A DNA stretch of 64,000 nt, taken from Haloechinothrix sp033042135 (GTDB lineage: Bacteria > Actinomycetota > Actinomycetes > Mycobacteriales > Pseudonocardiaceae). The stretch covers positions 1-64,000 of the forward strand of contig NZ_WBXM01000010.1 in NCBI RefSeq assembly GCF_033042135.1. The letters run 5' to 3'. Every line of letters begins with the position of its first letter. The stretch's first letter is position 1. Of this stretch, positions 59,806 to 64,000 are shown piece by piece. Under the pieces are notes generated by a model. That model was given only the letters and a program-made list of their open reading frames with translations. It searched no databases and was not told the origin of the DNA. The position numbers were made by a program, and so were the translations under genes.

Positions 59806-59900
59806 ATCTCCATCCTTATCAAACCCGAATGCGTATAATTATGCTACACAGTAACACGCAAGTTCGAAGTGTTCGATAAATATACACACTTGCAGTGATA
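59806..59900. other. AT-rich control region of the AlbA_2 gene
   Basis: The most AT-rich stretch in the window, between the regulator start and the stop of the convergent-in-order nas gene. It contains an imperfect inverted repeat with arms GCAAGT and ACTTGC (about 59860-59895) and inner GTGT/ACAC, around TCGATAAATAT. It may be an operator for the neighbouring regulator or simply its promoter. Confidence 0.4.
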
Positions 59901-61358
59901 TCAGGCGGTGGATTCCAGCCACGAGGCGATGCCGCGGACGGCGCTGGTGCAGCTGCCGCAGCCGGTGGTCGCGCGGGTGGTCTCGGCCAGCTCGCCGACC
60001 GTCCGGGCCCCGCCGCGCCAGGCGTCGACGATGCGGGACTTGGGGACGTTGTTGCACGAGCAGACGGTCGTCGAGCCGGGCATCGTCGCCGGGCTCGACG
60101 CGGGCACCTGTTCCTCCGGCAGTGCCCGGCCGAGCAGGAAGGCGAGCCGGTCCGAAGGCGCGGGCGTGCGGTGGATGTAGTGGTGCGCGATCGTCGCGGC
60201 GGCGTCCGGCACCCCGAGCAGGACCGCGCCTGCCACTCGGTCGTCACGCAGCACGAGCTTGGCGTAGCGCCCCCGCGCCGGGTCTGTCAGGCACAGCACC
60301 TCGGCGTCGGCAGAGCCGGGTTCGGCGGTGACGTCCCCGAAGGCCGCCAGGTCCACCCCGCTAGCCTTCAGCCGCGTCACCGCGGCGGTCCCTCGGTAGC
60401 GCGCGCCGCTGTCGGCGCCGGTGAGCAGCTCGGCGAGCACCGTGGCCTGCTCCCACGCGGGCTGCACCAACCCGGCAACGGTGCCGGGGTGTTGCGCGCA
60501 GTCGCCGATCGCGTGTATCCGCGGATCGCTCGTGCGCAGCCAGTCGTCGACGACGACACCCTGATCGACACGCAGTCCCGCCCGCTCGGCCAGCGCGGTC
60601 TCCGGCCGCACCCCGGCGGCGACCACCACCATGTCGGCAGGCACCCAGCTACCGTCGTTGAGCTTCACCCCGTCGCCAGGCACGTAGCCTGCCGCGGTGG
60701 TGCCGAGCCGGAACTCGATGCCGTACCCGGCGAGCGTTCCCGCCAGCACTTCTGCCGCACCACGGTCGAGTTGTCGCTCCATAATGTACTCACATGGATG
60801 GATCACCGAGACTCGGCAGCCGCGACCGGCCAGCCCCCGCGCCGCCTCGAGCCCGAGCAGGCCACCACCCAGCACGGCGACCGGGGTTCCCGCGCGGGCG
60901 CGGGCCACGATCGCCTGGCAGTCGGCGAGCGTCCGGAACGGCAGCACACCCTCGGCAGGCGAGCCGTCCTCGGTCACCAACCCGTCGGCAGGCGGGATCC
61001 AGGGCGCGCTGCCCTGCGCGAGCACCAACGTGTCGTAGCCGAGTTCCTCCTGCCCTCGCGGACCGTGCAGGGACACCGTCCGTGTGGCGGTGTCGACCCC
61101 GGTGACCGTGGTGGCTACGCGCACGTCCACCCCCCGCAGGCAGGCCCAGCTCTCGGAGTGCAGCCGCACCGCGTCGTCGCCGAGGGTGCCTGCCACCACC
61201 GAGGACAGCAGCACCCGGTTGTAGGCATGATCGGGCTCGGCGCCCACCACCGTCACGCCGACCCGGTCGCCACCGGGGTCACGAGCGGTGATCTCCTCGG
61301 CGAGGCGCGCACCGGCCATGCCATACCCGGCGATGACCACTTTCCGCTTCCCACTCAT
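59901..61358 (-). CDS. FAD/NAD(P)H oxidoreductase with C-terminal BFD [2Fe-2S] domain (nitrate reductase electron-transfer partner)
   Basis: 485 residues from an ATG at 61358 overlapping the nasA stop (ATGA). Its parts mirror the first half of NirB: 'VVIAGYGMAGARLAEEITAR' (FAD), 'VAVLGGGLLGLEAARGLAGR' (NADH), 'DPRIHAIGDCAQHPGTVAGL', and a BFD domain with 'TVCSCNNVPKSRIVDAWRGG' and 'TTGCGSCTSAVRGIASWL' at the end. There is no siroheme domain. Linkage to nasA suggests it delivers NAD(P)H electrons to the nitrate reductase, like NasB/NasC of other assimilatory systems. Confidence 0.9.
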   Translation of the reverse strand: MSGKRKVVIAGYGMAGARLAEEITARDPGGDRVGVTVVGAEPDHAYNRVLLSSVVAGTLGDDAVRLHSESWACLRGVDVRVATTVTGVDTATRTVSLHGPRGQEELGYDTLVLAQGSAPWIPPADGLVTEDGSPAEGVLPFRTLADCQAIVARARAGTPVAVLGGGLLGLEAARGLAGRGCRVSVIHPCEYIMERQLDRGAAEVLAGTLAGYGIEFRLGTTAAGYVPGDGVKLNDGSWVPADMVVVAAGVRPETALAERAGLRVDQGVVVDDWLRTSDPRIHAIGDCAQHPGTVAGLVQPAWEQATVLAELLTGADSGARYRGTAAVTRLKASGVDLAAFGDVTAEPGSADAEVLCLTDPARGRYAKLVLRDDRVAGAVLLGVPDAAATIAHHYIHRTPAPSDRLAFLLGRALPEEQVPASSPATMPGSTTVCSCNNVPKSRIVDAWRGGARTVGELAETTRATTGCGSCTSAVRGIASWLESTA

Positions 61359-63556
61359 CCGACCTCCCGCGCCGCGAGCTCGGGATCGTGCGATCCGTCC
61401 GGTGTGCTCGGTGCTTGTTCTGCTCGCTCGGTTCCTGCCGGAGGCTCGCTCGGCTGCTTGTTCAGCTGGACGGCGCACACCTTGAACTCCGGCATCCGGC
61501 TCGTCGGGTCGAGGGCCGGGTTGGTGAGCAGGTTGGCCCGCTGCTGTTCCGGGAAATGAAACGGCAGGAACACGGTGTCCGGCCGGATGGACGGCGCGCA
61601 TCGCACCACTGCCACGGTGGTGCCGCGCCGGGAGGTGACCTCGGCGACATCCCCGTCGGCGAGGCCGAACCGCCGGGCGGTGTCCGGGTGGACCTCCACG
61701 AACATCTCGCCTTGCGCGGCCATCAGCTCCGCCACCTGCCGGGTCTGCGCGCCGGACTGGTACTGCGCGAGCAGCCGCCCGGTGGTGGCCACCAGCGGGT
61801 ACTCCTCGTCGGGCACTTCGGCGGGGCCCGTGTGGGTCACCGGAACGAAGCGCGCCCTGCCGTCGGGGTGGGCGAACCCGTCCAGGAACGGCCGGGGGGT
61901 GCCGGGGTGCTCGGCATGCGGCACCGGCCAGTGCAGCTGCTCACCGCCGCGGAGCCGGTCGTAGCTGATCCCGGAGTAGTCGGCGAACCCACCTGCCGAG
62001 GCGCGCCGGAGCTCGTCGAACACGACCTCCGGATCGGCGGGGAACCGTTCGGCCGGTTGCCCGAGCCTGCTCGCGAGCCCGGCAAGCACGTCGAGATCGC
62101 TACGCACCCCCGCGGGCGGGTCGACGGCCTTGCGCCGCAGCAGCACCCTGCCCTCCAGGTTGGTCATCGTGCCGTCCTCCTCGGCCCACTGGGTGACCGG
62201 CAGCACCACATCGGCCAGCGCGGCCGTCTCCGAAGGCACGACATCGGCCACGGCGAGGAAATCCAACCCGGCGAGCCGCCGGGTGACGTGCTCGGCCCGC
62301 GGTGCGGACACCGCGATGTTGCTGCCGAACACCAGCAGCGCCCGCGGGCCGGTCTCGCTTCCCAGCGCGTCAAGCAGCTCGTAGGCCGAGGGCCCCGGAC
62401 CCGGCAGGCTGTCGCTGTCGATTCCCCAGACACCCGCGACGTGCTCGCGCGCGGCGGGATCGGTGATGGGCCGGTAGCCGGGGAGCTGATCCGCTTTCTG
62501 GCCGTGCTCGCGCCCACCCTGGCCGTTACCCTGCCCGGTCAGGCAACCGTACCCGGATCCGTGACGACCGGGTAGCCCCAGCGCGAGAGCGAGGTTGATC
62601 CATGCGCTCACGGTGTCGGTACCGGTAGCGTGCTGCTCGCTACCGCGCGCGGTGAGCACGTATGCGTTGCGCGCCCGGCCGAGCAGCGCCGCGACCCGTC
62701 GTTGGTCGGCGGCAGCCACGCCGGTCACCTGCTCGACGCGCTCCGGCCACCAGGCGGCGGCCTGGCGCCAGGCTTCGTCGAAGCCTGCGGTGCGGTCGGC
62801 GAGGTACGCTTCGTCGACATAGTCGCCGGTGACGGCGGCGTGCAGGATGCCGAGCGCCAGCGCGAGGTCGGTGCCGGGGGCCGGTTGCAGGTGCAGGCTC
62901 GCGCGGGCGGCCGTTGCCGTGCGGCGTGGATCCACCACGATCAGCCCGCCACCGCCCGCTGCGGGACTCAGGTGCTGCACGAACGGCGGCATGGTATCGG
63001 CAGGGTTCGCGCCGACCAGCAGGATCGCGTCCGCGTTCGCGAGGTCGGTCACCGGGAACGGCATCCCCCTGTCCATACCGAACGCCCGGTTGCCTGCAGC
63101 CGCCGCCGAGGACATGCAGAACCGGCCGTTGTAGTCGATGACGGACGTGCGCAGCGCCACCCGAGCGAACTTGCCGAGCAGGTAGCACTTCTCGTTCGTC
63201 AACCCGCCACCGCCGAACACCCCCACCGCGTCCGGGCCGTGCTCGGCCTGGATGTCGCGCAGCGCACCGGCCACCACGGTCAGCGCCTCGTCCCAGCTCG
63301 CCTCGTGCAGCCGCCCGTGACGCCGCACCAGCGGGGTGGTCAGCCTGGCGGGCGCGTCCAGCACCTCGGCCGCCGTCCAGCCCTTCTGGCACATCCCGCC
63401 GCCGTTCGTCGGGAACGACCGGGGCGCCACGGTGACGCCCGCGCCGTCCGCGTCCGCGGTGATGTGCATGGCGCATTGCAACGCGCAGTACGAGCAATGG
63501 CTCGGCGTCGCCGTTGACGGGACGTCACCGGTTCCGGGCTGTGCGGCGTCGACCAT
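61355..63556 (-). CDS. nasA: Assimilatory nitrate reductase catalytic subunit
   Basis: 733 residues from the ATG at 63556, preceded by AGGAGG. The N-terminal [4Fe-4S] ligands are C21, C24, C28 and C56 ('HCSYCALQCAM' and 'NGGGMCQKGW'). Molybdopterin lines follow: 'ASWDEALTVVAGALRDIQAE', 'GVFGGGGLTNEKCYLLGKFA', 'RFCMSSAAAAGNRAFGMDRG', 'LLVGANPADTMPPFVQHLSP', 'PGRHGSGYGCLTGQGNGQGG', and near the C-terminus 'LVATTGRLLAQYQSGAQTRQ'. It is a bis-MGD enzyme of the NasA/NapA class reducing nitrate to nitrite. The length fits NasA without the C-terminal BFD, which is supplied by the coupled downstream gene. Confidence 0.95.
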   Translation of the reverse strand: MVDAAQPGTGDVPSTATPSHCSYCALQCAMHITADADGAGVTVAPRSFPTNGGGMCQKGWTAAEVLDAPARLTTPLVRRHGRLHEASWDEALTVVAGALRDIQAEHGPDAVGVFGGGGLTNEKCYLLGKFARVALRTSVIDYNGRFCMSSAAAAGNRAFGMDRGMPFPVTDLANADAILLVGANPADTMPPFVQHLSPAAGGGGLIVVDPRRTATAARASLHLQPAPGTDLALALGILHAAVTGDYVDEAYLADRTAGFDEAWRQAAAWWPERVEQVTGVAAADQRRVAALLGRARNAYVLTARGSEQHATGTDTVSAWINLALALGLPGRHGSGYGCLTGQGNGQGGREHGQKADQLPGYRPITDPAAREHVAGVWGIDSDSLPGPGPSAYELLDALGSETGPRALLVFGSNIAVSAPRAEHVTRRLAGLDFLAVADVVPSETAALADVVLPVTQWAEEDGTMTNLEGRVLLRRKAVDPPAGVRSDLDVLAGLASRLGQPAERFPADPEVVFDELRRASAGGFADYSGISYDRLRGGEQLHWPVPHAEHPGTPRPFLDGFAHPDGRARFVPVTHTGPAEVPDEEYPLVATTGRLLAQYQSGAQTRQVAELMAAQGEMFVEVHPDTARRFGLADGDVAEVTSRRGTTVAVVRCAPSIRPDTVFLPFHFPEQQRANLLTNPALDPTSRMPEFKVCAVQLNKQPSEPPAGTERAEQAPSTPDGSHDPELAAREVG

Positions 63557-63595
63557 TCGCACCTCCTGATCCGGTAGTCGACGGTAGCCGCCGGT

Positions 63596-63633
63596 TGTTA
63601 CAAGAAAGTGCGACCAGGTTTCGAGCGGTTGAC
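63596..63633 (-). promoter_or_regulatory. GlnR-type operator upstream of nasA
   Basis: On the minus strand blocks lie at 11-base spacing: GTCAA-n6-GAAAC-n6-GCACT-n6-TAACA. The first pair matches the GlnR consensus gTnAC-n6-GaAAC at all defined positions but the last base of the first block. The site ends 40 bases before the nasA ATG, so it may overlap the transcription start. Confidence 0.55.
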
Positions 63634-63708
63634 ATCTCGCTCGCGTCTCGCGCGGGCCCGTCGTGAGGCGGCTGCGCGTTCCTGGAGCTCCGGCCGACCC
63701 GCCGCCGG

Positions 63709-64000
63709 CTAGACGAGCTCGCTGACCAGTGCGCCCGCGCGCCGGAGCCCGTCGAGGGGTGCGGGGTCGGCCGCAGGTTCGATGGCGTGGCTCGCCAGCC
63801 GGTACAGCACCGCGCGCAGCAGCATCTGCGACCATTCGGGCAAGTGTGACCAGCTGTGGATGAGGCCGGTTCCGGCGCCGCCGCGTGCCACGGCGTCGAC
63901 CACCACCAGGGCCGTCGCCCACTCGGCAGGTCGGTAGAACGGCACGAAATCCACCACGAGCGGGCCCTTGCCCGCCACCCAGCGCACGCTCCGATACAGA
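63709..64000 (-). CDS. C-terminal part of an unidentified protein (cut by window edge)
   Basis: The frame is open from the window edge to a TAG at 63709, giving the last ~97 residues. Text such as 'GPLVVDFVPFYRPAEWATAL' and 'TGLIHSWSHLPEWSQMLLRA' followed by 'VLYRLASHAIEPAADPAPLD' looks like a real, folded protein rather than a shadow frame. A GTG at 63987 is available, but the frame continues upstream, so the true start is probably outside. I do not recognise the family. It is upstream of nasA in the same direction, 152 bases away. Confidence 0.5.
   Translation of the reverse strand, partial: LYRSVRWVAGKGPLVVDFVPFYRPAEWATALVVVDAVARGGAGTGLIHSWSHLPEWSQMLLRAVLYRLASHAIEPAADPAPLDGLRRAGALVSELV

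Overview
The window is very GC-rich, uses many GTG starts and four-base start/stop overlaps (ATGA, GTGA), and carries several marker blocks of filamentous or mycolate-related Actinobacteria: AdnAB recombination helicase-nuclease, a RNase H/histidine-phosphatase fusion, XRE-DUF5753 with DUF397, and DUF222-HNH. Gene order at 19-25 kb follows the Mycobacterium Rv2228c-Rv2236c block, and 47-55 kb resembles the nirB-nirD / Rv0259c-Rv0260c / narK3 neighbourhood. The best guess is a chromosomal segment of a Pseudonocardiaceae-type actinomycete. Genus assignment is inference.

Layout. (1) 1-8.5 kb, minus: the N-terminal ~2,830 residues of a giant secreted RHS/YD-repeat protein with three LamG-like modules; its C-terminus (toxin or core) lies outside the window. 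(2) 8.9-9.6 kb: two small conserved genes (SdpI-like membrane protein, SPOR-like protein). (3) 9.6-18.1 kb, minus: a compact set of coupled genes that reads as a minimal Gram-positive type IV secretion-like machine: VirB2-like, PrgI-like, VirB4 ATPase, VirB6/TrbL-like, VirB8/TcpC-like, a VirB1-like transglycosylase-NlpC/P60 hydrolase, and an unknown soluble protein. No relaxase or coupling ATPase is seen. (4) 18.1-19.3 kb: non-coding stretch with a GntR-type HTH remnant and the RNase P RNA gene. (5) 19.3-25.3 kb: RNase HI-phosphatase, zinc-ribbon coiled coil, Nif3, low-molecular-weight tyrosine phosphatase, fructosamine kinase, SURF1 and a degenerate CobD/CbiB. (6) 25.4-31.4 kb: NudC, a pair of M16 proteins, a zincin, and a small flavoprotein. 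(7) 31.5-34.6 kb: TAXI-type TRAP transporter. (8) 34.7-39.6 kb: Tat-exported animal-type heme peroxidase, a deleted DUF222-HNH pseudogene, a cyclase-YHS fusion, and an XRE-DUF5753/DUF397 module. (9) 39.6-46.5 kb: adnB, adnA and an alkyltransferase-like protein. (10) 46.5-63.6 kb: assimilatory nitrate/nitrite reduction.

The nitrate system is coherent. NarK imports nitrate/nitrite, NasA with an FAD/BFD partner reduces nitrate to nitrite, and NirBD reduces nitrite to ammonium. An operon-linked HemD-like regulator, a CbiX-type chelatase and a second HemD bear on siroheme supply. Sequences matching the GlnR operator pattern (gTnAC-n6-GaAAC at 11-base spacing) precede nirB, nasA and, more weakly, narK, so nitrogen control by GlnR is likely. 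A lower-GC AlbA_2/HATPase regulator, an aldo-keto reductase and a Pro/Thr-rich surface protein sit between the nar/nir and nas parts.

The least ordinary items are the chromosomal T4SS-like block with no DNA-processing genes, the LamG-interrupted RHS giant, the CbiB relative that has lost its family signature motifs, the cyclase-YHS fusion, and the GlnR-like sites.
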